Assembly: GCF_013299185.1 (NCBI RefSeq)
Contig: NZ_JAAFKG010000004.1
Coordinates: 1-64,000 of the forward strand
From: Microcoleus sp. bin48.metabat.b7b8b9.023
GTDB lineage: Bacteria; Cyanobacteriota; Cyanobacteriia; Cyanobacteriales; Microcoleaceae
Length of the DNA stretch: 64,000 nt
Reading direction: 5' to 3'
Translations under genes and position numbers: made by a program
Notes under the pieces: generated by a model
The model's database searches: none
Told to the model about the DNA's origin: nothing
The model's input: only the letters and a program-made list of their open reading frames with translations
Shown: positions 46,114-57,383 of the stretch, piece by piece
How positions within the stretch are numbered: position 1 is the stretch's first letter
How the letters are laid out: each line of letters begins with the position of its first letter

Positions 46114-46422
46114 ATGGGTGTTGCAGTTGGAATGGTTGAAGTCTTAGGATTTCCCGCTGCCGTAGAAGTTGCAGACTCAATGGTGAAAGCAGCCCGAGTT
46201 ACTTTAGTTCGCTATGAAAAAATAACCCGTGCTTACTGGACAATTATAGTTCGAGGAGATATCTCTGAAGTGCAAGCAGCCGTTGCTGCTGGAATTGAAT
46301 CAGTTAAAAAGGTCGATGGCGGAAAGTTGCTATCGTATCACATAATTGCTCGTCCCCACGAGAATCTCGATTACATTTTGCCGATCGGCTATACGCCTGA
46401 AGTAGAACAGTTCCGAATGTAG
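46114..46422 (+). CDS. ccmK: Carboxysome shell protein, CcmK-type BMC domain, with unusual pore loop
   Basis: 102 residues. The BMC fold signature [20 protein letters not shown] and [15 protein letters not shown] match CcmK1/CcmK2 closely. The pore loop that is KIGSG in CcmK1/2 (residues 36-40) reads KITRA here, followed by YWTIIV instead of RVTVIV. The bulky and basic pore should alter what passes through the hexamer. It is a lone gene outside the ccm operon, as with CcmK3-6 satellite paralogues, so a minor shell component or mixed hexamer partner is plausible. A strong terminator follows. Confidence 0.9.
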   Translation: MGVAVGMVEVLGFPAAVEVADSMVKAARVTLVRYEKITRAYWTIIVRGDISEVQAAVAAGIESVKKVDGGKLLSYHIIARPHENLDYILPIGYTPEVEQFRM

Positions 46423-46467
46423 ACAAAGTTTTGACAAAACTTTGGTGTGGGATTTTAACTTTTACTA

Positions 46468-46506
46468 AAATATAGAGGCGCGGGCGATCGCACCTCTATA
46501 TTTTTT
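46468..46506 (+). terminator. Rho-independent terminator after ccmK
   Basis: aaatatagagg (46468-46478) and cctctatattt (46493-46503) form a perfect 11-bp stem, with a HIP1 octamer in the loop and a run of T at 46501-46506. Positioned 46 nt after the ccmK stop. Confidence 0.85.
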
Positions 46507-46723
46507 ATCAATCTTCAAATTGAGCGATCGTCTAATACTCACCAAAAAATCATTTTCACGCATAATATTGTTTCCGGTTCCATGGGAATGATTTAACCGC
46601 AGAGAACACAGAGCACACAGAGAGAGAAGGGGGAGTTGAATAATTCTGATGCTACCAGATTTGATATAAAATCTTTATAGGACTAATTAAAAATCAGCAA
46701 TTCACCATTAGCAATTTGGATGA

Positions 46724-47671
46724 CTACCAGTCTGCAAACTTATCTGTTGCCTCCATTAAACAGGTACGAATTCCCGGTTCGCTCATCGAATGTCCGGCAT
46801 CGGCAACTACAATGAACTCAGCTTCAGGCCAAGCACGATGCAGTTCCCACGCCGAGATCATCGGGCAAACAACATCATATCTTCCCTGAACGATAACCGC
46901 CGGAATCTTGCGGATGCGATCGATATTTAAAAGCAATTTATCTTCCGGGTCTATAAATCCCTTGTTGATAAAATAATGGCACTCAATTCTGGCAAACGCC
47001 TCGGCAAAAGCATCAATTCCAAAGCTTTGCTTGACATCTAAATCGGGAAATAATCTACTCGTACTCCCTTCCCAAATTGACCAAGCACGAGCCGCTTCTA
47101 ATCTAATGTGAGGATCTGGACTCGTCAAGCGCTGGTAATAAGCTGTTAGCAAATCGTCCCTTTCATTTATGGGGATAGGTTTAACATATTCTTCCCAAGC
47201 ATCCGGGAAAATATAACTTGCTCCTTCTTGATAAAACCAGCGAATTTCTTTTTGTCTCAGCATAAAAATGCCGCGCAAGATTAAACCGTTACAACGGTCA
47301 GGATGCGTTTGACTGTAAGCTAAAGATAGAGTGCTTCCCCAGCTACCACCAAAAACAACCCATTGCTGAATATTTAAATATTCTCGAAGTTTCTCAATAT
47401 CGTTGACTAAATCCCAAGTTGTATTTTCTTGCAATTCTGCATGAGGTTTACTTTGACCGCATCCGCGTTGGTCAAACATCACCAAACGCCATTTTTCCGG
47501 GTTAAAATATTGTCGGTAAAAAGGCGGACATCCACCTCCTGGGCCCCCGTGTAGCAATACAATAGGTTTTCCCTCTGGGTTGCCTGACTCCTCAAAATGA
47601 ATTGTATGGATGTCAGAAACTTTGAGTTTTCCTTCGTTATAAGGTTGTCTGGGCGGGTAAAGTTCTCGCAT
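46724..47671 (-). CDS. pip: Prolyl aminopeptidase (proline iminopeptidase), family S33
   Basis: 315 residues. HGGPGGGCPP (oxyanion), FDQRGCGQSKPH, nucleophile elbow GGSWGSTLSLAY with catalytic Ser, and the C-terminal VVADAGHSMSEPG with catalytic His are diagnostic. It removes N-terminal proline from peptides in the cytosol. Length and start agree with the family. The gap to tatC holds two hairpins. Confidence 0.93.
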   Translation of the reverse strand: MRELYPPRQPYNEGKLKVSDIHTIHFEESGNPEGKPIVLLHGGPGGGCPPFYRQYFNPEKWRLVMFDQRGCGQSKPHAELQENTTWDLVNDIEKLREYLNIQQWVVFGGSWGSTLSLAYSQTHPDRCNGLILRGIFMLRQKEIRWFYQEGASYIFPDAWEEYVKPIPINERDDLLTAYYQRLTSPDPHIRLEAARAWSIWEGSTSRLFPDLDVKQSFGIDAFAEAFARIECHYFINKGFIDPEDKLLLNIDRIRKIPAVIVQGRYDVVCPMISAWELHRAWPEAEFIVVADAGHSMSEPGIRTCLMEATDKFADW

Positions 47672-47963
47672 TTTTTCAAGGATTGATAACTAGATCGTGT
47701 TTATTTTACATCCTGACGATCGCACTGGTAAATCAAGATAGGCGATCGATCGAAAGAAAGTTGTGGGACAGTCAAGATGCCTGTCCCAGTTATTTTTAGA
47801 ATCTTGTCTATTGCTTGCTATTTCTAAGTCTCACCGAATAGCAAGAGTTTGAAGCCCTTACTCATCAAGGCAGATTGTGATAAGAACGGAGTTTAAATCT
47901 CGGTTCTTATCACTTCGCTGTCACCTGTCAACTGTCAACTGTCAACTGTCAACTGTCAACTGT
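47672..47963. other. Intergenic region with two hairpins
   Basis: tgggacag (47764-47771) with ctgtccca (47781-47788), and gtgataagaac (47877-47887) with gttcttatcac (47903-47913), both perfect; the second lies after tatC (minus strand) and may end its transcript. An aactgtc heptamer repeat (47934-47962) follows right at the tatC stop. Confidence 0.7.
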
Positions 47964-49175
47964 TTAACGCCCCAAAAGCTTCACCAAACCGACGCCACCA
48001 AAGTAAAGAGCCAGCACCGCACCCCCCAAAAGACTTTGCGTCAAAGGGTCAGTAGAAGGCGTTAAAACAGCACCCAAAACCGCCGCACCCAAGACTACAT
48101 AACGCCAGCCAGATAGCATTTTGCTAGAAGAAACTATTCCCAAAACGCCGAGCAATACTTGGACAATTGGGATTTGAAAAGCTAAACCCGTGCTGAACAT
48201 TAACAACAGTACAAATTTAAAGTATTTGTCGATCGACCACAACTGCTCTACAACATCCGCCCCGTAGGTAACAAAGAAGTTCAGCGCCGCTGGAATCAAA
48301 GCGATGTAAGCAAATACCAGCCCGCCCAAGAAGAGGAAACTAGAACCCAAAAACACTGGCCCGAGCAACTTGCGTTCTTTGCGAGTCAAACCCGGTAGCA
48401 CAAATAGCGCTATTTGGTAAAAAATAAACGGACTTGCAATCAGCAAACCGCTGTATCCCGCTACTTCGATAGAAACAAAGAAATACTCACCAGGAGCTAG
48501 TTGTAGAAATTTGACAGGCCCGGCGGGTACTTCTAGCAATTGTACGATGGGTTTAACAGTTAAAAAACAACCAACTACACCGACTGCTACTGCAATTAGC
48601 GAGTAGAAAAGTCGCTGTCGCAATTCTTCTAAATGATCGAACAAAGACATCTCAACTTCGTCGGGAAGTTCGTCTAGATATTCGTCTTCGAGGTTGCGGG
48701 AGCCCAGAAAACTGTCGGCGATTGGTGCAATGCTATTTTCCGGGTTAACTTCTTCAGCTTCTAAGTTGCTGACATCGGTGAAATCGTCGGCGACTGGTGC
48801 AATGCTATTTTCCGCGCTAACTTCTTCAGCTTCTAAGTTGCTGACATCCGTCGTAGAATCATCGGCGATTGATGCAATGCTATTTTCCGTTTCCGCGCTA
48901 ACTTCTTCAGCTTCTAAGTTACTTACACTCGTAGAATCATCGACGATTGTTGAAATGCTATTTTCCGGGTTAACTTCTGCACCTTCTAGGTTACTCATAC
49001 CCAGAGAATCTTCAGCGGCTGGTGCAATATTTTCCGGGCTAACTCCTGCACCTTCTAAGTTGTTGACAGCCATCAAATCATCGGCGACTGGTGCAATGCT
49101 ATTTTCCGCGCTAACTTGTTCGAGGTTGTTGTCGGAATCTTGTTTGGATGTCTCCAAGTCTGAGGGCACAGTCAT
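47964..49175 (-). CDS. tatC: Twin-arginine translocase subunit TatC with repetitive acidic N-terminal extension
   Basis: 403 residues, against about 250 usual. The TatC core starts at Met176 ([18 protein letters not shown]) and has six membrane segments (for example [33 protein letters not shown]). TatC binds the RR signal peptide and, with TatA/B, exports folded proteins such as the Rieske subunit. Residues about 20-160 are six to seven copies of a ~25-residue unit ([21 protein letters not shown]), strongly acidic and with no cysteine. It is open from the ATG at 49175 without a strong ribosome site, so a start nearer 48650 cannot be ruled out. Confidence 0.88.
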   Translation of the reverse strand: MTVPSDLETSKQDSDNNLEQVSAENSIAPVADDLMAVNNLEGAGVSPENIAPAAEDSLGMSNLEGAEVNPENSISTIVDDSTSVSNLEAEEVSAETENSIASIADDSTTDVSNLEAEEVSAENSIAPVADDFTDVSNLEAEEVNPENSIAPIADSFLGSRNLEDEYLDELPDEVEMSLFDHLEELRQRLFYSLIAVAVGVVGCFLTVKPIVQLLEVPAGPVKFLQLAPGEYFFVSIEVAGYSGLLIASPFIFYQIALFVLPGLTRKERKLLGPVFLGSSFLFLGGLVFAYIALIPAALNFFVTYGADVVEQLWSIDKYFKFVLLLMFSTGLAFQIPIVQVLLGVLGIVSSSKMLSGWRYVVLGAAVLGAVLTPSTDPLTQSLLGGAVLALYFGGVGLVKLLGR

Positions 49176-49466
49176 AGGGAATGGGGAATTGGTAATGGGG
49201 AATCTTTCAACAGTTGACAGTTGACAGTTGACAGTTTGAGAGCGACCTCTACCTAGAAGGAAGAGGATTGGAGTAATGAATAGTCCGAGCTTAATTTGTC
49301 CATCAAAGACTTGGGGATTTCAACCAATTCTTTGTGGTAATGGGGCAATTTTAGATTTGTTAATTGGTAATTGTAATTGGTAACTATTAACTGTCAACTC
49401 AGAGAGGGCGGGCACGGGGGCACCGCCCCTACCAATTGTCAACTGTCAACTGTCAACTGTCAACTG
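49176..49466. repeat. Repeat-rich gap between tatC and the MDR gene
   Basis: Contains cagttga heptamers (49208-49236), a gggcgggcacgggggcaccg tract (also found near 42135 and 51470) and aactgtc heptamers (49436-49470). No gene. Confidence 0.6.
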
Positions 49467-50420
49467 TCAACTGACTTCTTCAATGCCGATCGCAATTTTG
49501 CCGACAGCGCGGCCGGTTTCGCTATAACCGTGGGCGGCGGCTACTTCTGGTAAGCTGTAAGTGCGATCGACAATCGGCTCAACTTTATCGGATTCGATTA
49601 ACTCCCGCAAAATCCCCAAGTCGGCTGGGTTGGCATTGGCTAGAATGAATTTAGCTTTTTTACCAGGAATAAACCAGCTCGTCAACATCGGTGGGAAGTT
49701 GTCAAAACTCGGCAAAGTCGAGATATAAACTCCCTCCGGTTGCAGCACGTTTTCGCATTCAGCAAATGTTTTTGTACCGACAGCATCCAAAATTATATCA
49801 TACTTTTCGGGCTGTTGAGTAAAATCAATTTCTGCATAATCGACAACAAAATCTGCTCCCAAACCCTTGACAAATTCTCTATTCTTGGCGCTGCAAACTC
49901 CCGTTACTTCCGCATTCATTGCTTTAGCAACTTGCACCGCAAAAATCCCAACTCCGCCGGAAGCACCGTTAATCAATACTTTGTATCCTGCTTTAATTTC
50001 ACCCAAATCTCTCAATGCTTGCAAAGCCGTTAAACCTGCGATGGGTACTGCTGCTGCTTCGACATGGGTGATGTTGTGAGGTTTAAAGGCGGCACTCGAT
50101 TCTGGCACGACAGCGTATTCGGCACAAGCACCGCCAGCGATTGGATTTAAAAATGTATAAACTTCGTCTCCGGGTTGAAATCTAGTCACTTCCGAGCCGA
50201 TTTCTACGACAACTCCCGAGATGTCGGAACCGACAATTCGAGGAAAGTTAAATCCTGTGAGTAGTTGCAGGTGTCCTTGCCGGATTTTCCAGTCTACGGG
50301 ATTGACGCTGCTAGCGCGAATTCTGACTAGCAATTCGTTTGTTTTGGCGATCGGCTTTTCTACTTCTCGGTACTGCAATACGTCAACGCTGCCGTGGCGA
50401 TCGAATACAACTGCTTTCAT
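49467..50420 (-). CDS. Medium-chain dehydrogenase/reductase (quinone oxidoreductase-like)
   Basis: 317 residues. MKAVVFDRHGSVDVLQYREV, RASSVNPVDWKIRQG, GSDISGVVVEIGSEVTRFQPGDEV and the NADP-binding ASGGVGIFAVQVAKA are typical of zinc-free MDR enzymes. The Cys/His zinc ligands are absent. It probably reduces quinones or enones with NADPH; substrate unknown. Confidence 0.88.
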   Translation of the reverse strand: MKAVVFDRHGSVDVLQYREVEKPIAKTNELLVRIRASSVNPVDWKIRQGHLQLLTGFNFPRIVGSDISGVVVEIGSEVTRFQPGDEVYTFLNPIAGGACAEYAVVPESSAAFKPHNITHVEAAAVPIAGLTALQALRDLGEIKAGYKVLINGASGGVGIFAVQVAKAMNAEVTGVCSAKNREFVKGLGADFVVDYAEIDFTQQPEKYDIILDAVGTKTFAECENVLQPEGVYISTLPSFDNFPPMLTSWFIPGKKAKFILANANPADLGILRELIESDKVEPIVDRTYSLPEVAAAHGYSETGRAVGKIAIGIEEVS

Positions 50421-50436
50421 GGCGATTTTTTAGGTT

Positions 50437-50703
50437 TATTTTTAAGAGAACATTTCATCCTGTACAATTATCCTATGGCAAATTCTATTCGCTTGTGAAT
50501 CGGATTTATTTTTTTTTACCGCAGAGGGCGCAGAGGGCGCAGAGAAAGAGAAGAAAGAGAGAAAAATTATCGTTCTATTTTTAAGAGGACATTTAATCAT
50601 GTACAATTATCATATAGCAAATTCTATTCGCTTGTGAATGGGATTTATTTTTTTTACCGCAGAGGGCGCAGAGGGCGCAGAGAAAGAGAAAAAAGAGAGA
50701 GAA
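50437..50703. repeat. Tandem duplication of ~139 bp upstream of an SDR gene
   Basis: Copies 50437-50575 and 50576-50703 share tatttttaagagaacattt-like starts, tctattcgcttgtgaat, and the purine-rich accgcagagggcgcagaggg. The second copy ends at the SDR start codon. The accgcagagggcgcagag motif also occurs near 46595 in shorter form. Confidence 0.85.
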
Positions 50704-51462
50704 ATGATTGATTTAACTGGAAAGGTAATTTTAGTGACGGGCGGCTCGCAAGGGATTGGTGCAGTGACGGTGCGGACTCTTGTTAATGCTGGGGCTGAGG
50801 TGATTTTGCATTACTGTCGCAGTCAGCAAGCGGCGGAATCGGTAGCAGCAAGTGTGGCGGGCGATCGCTGTTTTTTATTAGCAGCAGATTTGATGTTACC
50901 AAATGCGGCCTCTCTTTTGTGGCAAGATGCTGTAAAGTGGCGCGGTCATATTGATATTATAGTTAATAATGCTGGGATTATGCAGTCAGCGGGTATTGAG
51001 GACGATTTCGATATTTGGTCGTCGGCTTGGCAGCAAACTCTACAAGTTAATTTAGTTGCGGTTGCCGATTTGTGCCGGGAAGCAATTCTGCATTTTAAAA
51101 CTCGCAATGGTGGTACGATTATTAATATAGCAAGTCGCGCTGCTTTTCGCGGCGATGACCCGAATTATCTGCACTACGCTGCATCAAAAGGTGCGATCGT
51201 TTCTTTGACTCGCAGCATTGCTAGAGGATTCGCTGCTGATAATATTTTGGCTTTTACTGTGGCGCCGGGATTTGTGAGTACGGAAATGTCGGATAAGTTT
51301 ATTCGGGAGTGCGGTGAAGCACAAATTGTGCGCGATATCCCGATCGGCAAAATCGCCCCTCCTCAAGATGTTGCCAACGTAATCGCCTTTCTAGCATCGG
51401 GTTTGGCTGCCCACGCTACCGGAACCACGATCGACATTAACGGAGCCTCTTACGTGCATTAA
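50704..51462 (+). CDS. Short-chain dehydrogenase/reductase
   Basis: 252 residues from ATG 50704; an upstream in-frame ATG lies in the repeat and gives a Glu/Lys-rich tail. TGGSQGIGAVTV, NNAGI, catalytic IASRAAF (Ser), YAASKGA (Tyr-x3-Lys) and APGFVSTEM are all present. Typical of 3-oxoacyl-type reductases with NADP; substrate unknown. A gagagagaa purine run just before the ATG may serve as the ribosome site. Confidence 0.87.
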   Translation: MIDLTGKVILVTGGSQGIGAVTVRTLVNAGAEVILHYCRSQQAAESVAASVAGDRCFLLAADLMLPNAASLLWQDAVKWRGHIDIIVNNAGIMQSAGIEDDFDIWSSAWQQTLQVNLVAVADLCREAILHFKTRNGGTIINIASRAAFRGDDPNYLHYAASKGAIVSLTRSIARGFAADNILAFTVAPGFVSTEMSDKFIRECGEAQIVRDIPIGKIAPPQDVANVIAFLASGLAAHATGTTIDINGASYVH

Positions 51463-51653
51463 CAGTTGTAGGGGCGGTGCCCCCGTGCCCGCCCTCTTCG
51501 TTGACAGTTGATAATGTTGCTCTACTATAAAATAGCTCTAAAGACTCACCTTAACAGCTTTTAAGAATAACTAATTTATCACTTTAGCCAGATGCTCAAA
51601 AAACGAGAGGTGATTTATGTTTAGATAAAAAGATAGCTTAAGGGAAACTGGTT

Positions 51654-52751
51654 ATGACAGCAGATAACGGAGCCAAAAGCAAACGAGTTGCCATACTAAT
51701 CGAAAATGGAGTTGAAGATTCAGAATTTCTGGTTCCTTACAACGGCTTAAAACAAGCAGGATTTGACGTAGTTGTCCTCGGTTCGCGGACAAACGAAAAG
51801 TATGCAGGAAAAAATGGTAAAGTCGCCCAGCAAGCTGACGGAACTACCACTGAATCATTAGCAGAAGAATTCGATGCAGTCGTAATTCCCGGCGGTATGG
51901 CTCCCGATACTATGCGGACAAATCCCAATACAGTGCGGTTTGTCAAAGAAGCGATGGAACAAGGAAAAATAGTCGCTGCTGTTTGTCACGGCCCGCAACT
52001 TTTGATTGAAGCCGACGCGCTCAAAGGCAAAAATGCGACTGGTTTCTTGGCAATTAAAACAGACATGATTAATGCCGGAGCTAACTACATCAACGAACCT
52101 TTAGTAGTTGACGGTAACTTGATTACTTCCCGCCAACCTGGAGATTTAGGAATATTTACCACCGCTATTCTAGCGCGCCTCGGTTACGGCGGTAAAGCAG
52201 TAGGTTTGCCCGAAGAAACTGACACGAATGCAGAATGGTGGAAACTAGCTAATGGTTGGGGCGGCTCGACACAAGCGGACATTGTGAAAGGTTTGAATAC
52301 CGCCCTCGCAGGGGAACGCTATGCTTGCGAAGCGTTTCAGAATTATGCGGAAAAAACCGGAGATGCCGATTTGCGATCGCTCCTGGCGGAAATGATTCAA
52401 AATAAACAGAAACACATCCTCGCTCTCGAAAACCGGCTCAACGATTTCGGCGAAAAACCGTCAATTCCCGCCCAAATTGCTGACAAATACGCTAAATTAA
52501 AAGCCTCAATGCAAGGAACCGATGAAACCTTCTTGCTGCGGAGCACTCTCGGCGATTTGCAAACAGGTGTTGTCGATATCAACAACCTGCGAGCGAAGTT
52601 CACCGATCCGGTATCAACTGCCATTTTTACAGAGATAGAAGCAGATTTGTCCAAGTGCGAGCAAGTCGTGGCTAAACTCTTCCGCGCCCGCGCAGCTTCC
52701 CAAGAAATTAAAGCGCCAAAACCTTCGACTAGCCCCGCTGTCAAGATGTAA
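51654..52751 (+). CDS. PfpI/DJ-1-type amidotransferase fused to a ferritin-like domain
   Basis: 365 residues. Residues 1-185 are a DJ-1/PfpI domain with nucleophile Cys in AAVCHGPQLL and the acidic residue in ENGVEDSEFLVP. Residues about 205-345 form a DUF2383/ferritin-like helical bundle (TALAGERYACEAFQNYAEK, AEMIQNKQKHILALENRL). Such fusions suggest stress protection; protease, deglycase or chaperone activity is known for some PfpI proteins, and the role here is not shown. Cysteine and His of the first domain are intact. Confidence 0.85.
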   Translation: MTADNGAKSKRVAILIENGVEDSEFLVPYNGLKQAGFDVVVLGSRTNEKYAGKNGKVAQQADGTTTESLAEEFDAVVIPGGMAPDTMRTNPNTVRFVKEAMEQGKIVAAVCHGPQLLIEADALKGKNATGFLAIKTDMINAGANYINEPLVVDGNLITSRQPGDLGIFTTAILARLGYGGKAVGLPEETDTNAEWWKLANGWGGSTQADIVKGLNTALAGERYACEAFQNYAEKTGDADLRSLLAEMIQNKQKHILALENRLNDFGEKPSIPAQIADKYAKLKASMQGTDETFLLRSTLGDLQTGVVDINNLRAKFTDPVSTAIFTEIEADLSKCEQVVAKLFRARAASQEIKAPKPSTSPAVKM

Positions 52752-53080
52752 ACAGTTGACAGTTGACAGTTGACAGTTGACAGTTGACAGTTGACAGTTG
52801 ACAGTTTGAGAGCTACCTCTACCCTTAAGTCAGAGGATTGGAGTAACGAATAGTCCGATCGTAATTTCTCCCTTAAAGACTTGGGGCTTTCAACCAATTC
52901 TTTCTGGTAACCTGCACCCGGATTAACAAGTTTGTAGTTGCGCCCAGGGGTGAAAACCCCCACCTAGGGCGCAACTACAAATTTGCTATGCAATTATAAA
53001 ATCTACGCCTTTGCGGTAAAATAAAGCCCAAGCTGAAAAAGCAGAAGTTCAAATAATTGCAGGGTTGAGGATTTTATTTA
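52752..53080. repeat. Heptamer-repeat intergenic region
   Basis: cagttga heptamers (52754-52805, about seven units), then a stretch shared with 49240-49345 (gagagctacctctacc, cttggggctttcaaccaatt), and gtagttgcgcccaggggtga facing its partial inverse. No gene. Confidence 0.7.
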
Positions 53081-54487
<1,407 letters not shown>

Positions 54488-54679
54488 TCAGTTGACAGTT
54501 GACAGTTGACAGTTGACAGTTGCTATAGCAATTATAGTTGTATTAGTTATTAGTTATTAGTTATTAGTTATTTGCTACTAATAACTAATAACTAATAACT
54601 AATAACCGCTCCCCAATGCCCCATTCCCAATGCCCAATGCCCCATTCCCAATTCCCAATTCCCGATTATAAATACAACT
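54488..54679. repeat. Three kinds of heptamer repeats upstream of the SLH gene
   Basis: cagttga units (54488-54520), ttagtta units (54541-54602) and ccaatgcccc/ccaattccc units (54610-54664), the last related to the repeat inside recF. The SLH gene starts 15 nt later. Confidence 0.85.
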
Positions 54680-56695
54680 ATGGTTTCCAGCACTAATCGC
54701 TTTTCTGACATTCAAAATCATTGGGCAAAAATATTCATTGACGGCTTAGTAGAAAGAGCCGTAATCAGCGGTTTTCCCGATCGCACTTTTCGCCCCAACA
54801 GCAACCTCACCCGCGCCCAATTCGCCGCCATAGTCAGCAAAGCCTTTCCCGTACCCGACAAACGGCCCTACATACCCTTTATCGACGTTCCCGCCACCCA
54901 CTGGGCCGCCACAGCCATTCAAGCAGCATATAAAAGAGGATTTATCTCCGGCTATCCCGACAACCTGTTTAAACCCGAAAGCCTGATTACCAGGGCCGAG
55001 GCATTAGTTGCCTTAGTCAGCGGCATATTTGGGTCAAACGCTGCACCGACAAGCAATCTGGTTCTATCAAACATCTACCAAGACAGTACAGAAATTCCTA
55101 ATTATGCCAAAAAGGCGATCGTCATAGCCACCCAATCCGAAATAGTCGTCAACGCCCCCAACTTAAACCTATTAAATCCCGCCGGAAACGCCACCAGAGC
55201 CGATGTAGTCGCCTGGGTTTATCAAGCATTAGTATATCTCAAAAGAGCACCACAAATATACAATCAATATATTATAGTTCTCAGCAAAGTTCCCAGACCC
55301 CAAGTTTACGTCAACCACCAGCGAGAATTTCGCGGAGTTTGGATAACATCCGTGTGGAATATTGACTGGCCATTCAGCAACAAACTCTCCACAGAACAGC
55401 AAAAAGCCGAACTCCTGAAAATCCTGGACAGGCTGCAAGAAATGAATTTCAATGCAATTATCCTCCAAATTAGAGCTGCGGGCGACGCCCTTTACGCCTC
55501 AGAATTAGAACCTTGGAGTGCGTGGCTGACAGGAACCCAAGGAAAGCCACCGCAACCTTACTATGACCCTTTAACATTTGCCGTTACAGAAAGCCACAAA
55601 CGCAACATCGAAGTTCACGCTTGGTTCAATCCGTACCGCGCCAAAGTTTCCAGCCAAACCCCTCCCAACGTCCGCCCGCACATCTCAGTTACCAATCCCG
55701 AATGCGTTTATCCGTGGGGCGACGACTTGTGGATGGATCCGGGAATTGATTTAGTTTTAGACAAGACTTACAACGTAATTTTAGACGTAGTTAAGCGCTA
55801 CGATATAGACGGCGTTCACTTCGACGATTATTTCTATCCCTATCCCATTGACGGCAAAGAATTTCCCGACAGCAAGATTTACAATAGTTATATTTCCAGA
55901 GGCGGCAAAATGAGTTTAGGAGACTGGCGCCGCGAAAATGTCAACAAATTAGTTAGAAGACTCGGACAAGGAATTAAAACAGTCAAACCCAACGTAAAAT
56001 TTGGCATCAGTCCCTTCGGCATTTATCGGCCCGGACAACCACCGCAAAGTCGCGGTTTAGACGCCTACGAAACACTCTATGCCGACGCCAAAAAATGGTT
56101 AGAATCAGGTTGGGTAGATTATCTAAATCCTCAACTTTACTGGCGCATCGATCAAACAGCTCAAAGCTATCCAATGTTGCTAGAATGGTGGCTACAAAAC
56201 AACCCCCAAAACCGACATATTTACGTGGGAAATAACCTCGGGAAGCTCGACGGCAATAAGTGGACGGTGCAGGAAATCAACAATCAAATTGAGATTACGC
56301 GCAACTCTAAAAACAGCTTAGCTTTAGGCAACGTTTTCTTCAGCATGAAAGCATTTAGCGAAAACCGCCAGCAAATCTACGATAATTTCAAATCGACAAC
56401 ATACACGCAACCCGCACTCGTTCCCGCCATGCCTTGGCAAAATGGAAAGCCGCCAGCCCCTCCAGTATCAGTGGTAGTACAAAAAGTGGGAAATAACAAC
56501 GTTTTACAGTGGAAAAATCCCGCCGATAAAAACATCCGTTCTTGGACGCTTTATCAAAAGAATGGCGATAGCTGGAAGCTTATCAAAATCATCAATGCAG
56601 ACACCGTACAAGTAACGGTAGGAACGGGAATTTATGCTTTGTGTGCGGTGAGCATAATGGCCGTAGAAAGTGTAGGAGTTTTTATCGAAATCTGA
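54680..56695 (+). CDS. SLH-domain protein with GHL10-type (DUF187) glycoside-hydrolase-like domain
   Basis: 671 residues. Residues about 5-185 hold three S-layer homology repeats (FSDIQNHWAKIFIDGLVERA, FIDVPATHWAATAIQAAYKR, YAKKAIVIATQSEI). From about 215 (REFRGVWITSVWNIDWPFSN) to about 580 is a GHL10/DUF187 barrel (VHAWFNPYRAK, FDDYFYPYP, FGISPFGIYRPG, YLNPQLYWRI), followed by a fibronectin-like C-terminal part. SLH repeats bind pyruvylated wall polymer, so this is a surface glycosidase-like protein. No signal peptide is visible at the called ATG. Confidence 0.88.
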   Translation: MVSSTNRFSDIQNHWAKIFIDGLVERAVISGFPDRTFRPNSNLTRAQFAAIVSKAFPVPDKRPYIPFIDVPATHWAATAIQAAYKRGFISGYPDNLFKPESLITRAEALVALVSGIFGSNAAPTSNLVLSNIYQDSTEIPNYAKKAIVIATQSEIVVNAPNLNLLNPAGNATRADVVAWVYQALVYLKRAPQIYNQYIIVLSKVPRPQVYVNHQREFRGVWITSVWNIDWPFSNKLSTEQQKAELLKILDRLQEMNFNAIILQIRAAGDALYASELEPWSAWLTGTQGKPPQPYYDPLTFAVTESHKRNIEVHAWFNPYRAKVSSQTPPNVRPHISVTNPECVYPWGDDLWMDPGIDLVLDKTYNVILDVVKRYDIDGVHFDDYFYPYPIDGKEFPDSKIYNSYISRGGKMSLGDWRRENVNKLVRRLGQGIKTVKPNVKFGISPFGIYRPGQPPQSRGLDAYETLYADAKKWLESGWVDYLNPQLYWRIDQTAQSYPMLLEWWLQNNPQNRHIYVGNNLGKLDGNKWTVQEINNQIEITRNSKNSLALGNVFFSMKAFSENRQQIYDNFKSTTYTQPALVPAMPWQNGKPPAPPVSVVVQKVGNNNVLQWKNPADKNIRSWTLYQKNGDSWKLIKIINADTVQVTVGTGIYALCAVSIMAVESVGVFIEI

Positions 56696-56727
56696 GGATA
56701 AAAAATAAGATATTATGAGATTGTAAA

Positions 56728-57357
56728 ATGCAAAATCTGCAACTTCCCGAACAAAGACGAAAATTATACATTGAAATAGCACTGCGCCGATGCCGTCCCG
56801 GTAGCGGTAGCAGCTTAGAATTTCTCAGAAAAAGAACCTGGAACCGTCCCGTAACTAACATTAAGGCTATTATCAAACAAACTCCATTCGTAGTAGTAGG
56901 AGGAATTGCCACTAGACTTTATATGCCAGAACGGATAACTGACAAAATTGAGATTTTAGTATTAACTGAAGATGCCGACAATATCTATCGAGAATTAGCC
57001 GAAGCTGGTAGCATGAAAGTTGGAGAACTCAGCATTGGTGGTAGTAGTTGGCAACTACCAGATGGTAGTATTTTGGATGTTCTTGAATCACAACAAACTT
57101 GGGTTAGAGAAGCGATCGCAAATCCCAACATCGCCCCCGACAATTTGCCAATTATCGGATTACCTTATTTGATATTAATGAGGTTGCAAGCCAGTCGCGG
57201 TATAGATATTGGCGACTTGACGCGGATGTTAGGAGGGGCAGATGAAACTGCCTTAGAATTAGTCAGAAAGACCGTAAAAACATACCTTCCTGATGCTGTG
57301 GAAGACCTAGAAAGTTTAATTGTACTGGGAAAATTAGAAATGGGTGAATTACCTTAA
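56728..57357 (+). CDS. Predicted nucleotidyltransferase-fold protein
   Basis: 209 residues. The segment FVVVGGIATRLYMPERITDKIEILVLTED matches the start of MNT/AbiEii-like nucleotidyltransferases (VGG, then R-x-T-x-D-I-[DE]). The metal-binding acidic pair appears as Asp and Glu (TDKIEI) instead of D-x-D, so activity may be reduced. Residues 1-40 are basic and unrelated to the fold. It begins 32 nt after the SLH gene. Function unknown; a partner toxin or antitoxin is not seen. Confidence 0.65.
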   Translation: MQNLQLPEQRRKLYIEIALRRCRPGSGSSLEFLRKRTWNRPVTNIKAIIKQTPFVVVGGIATRLYMPERITDKIEILVLTEDADNIYRELAEAGSMKVGELSIGGSSWQLPDGSILDVLESQQTWVREAIANPNIAPDNLPIIGLPYLILMRLQASRGIDIGDLTRMLGGADETALELVRKTVKTYLPDAVEDLESLIVLGKLEMGELP

Positions 57358-57383
57358 CAGGAATTGCCCACAAACTCGATTTT

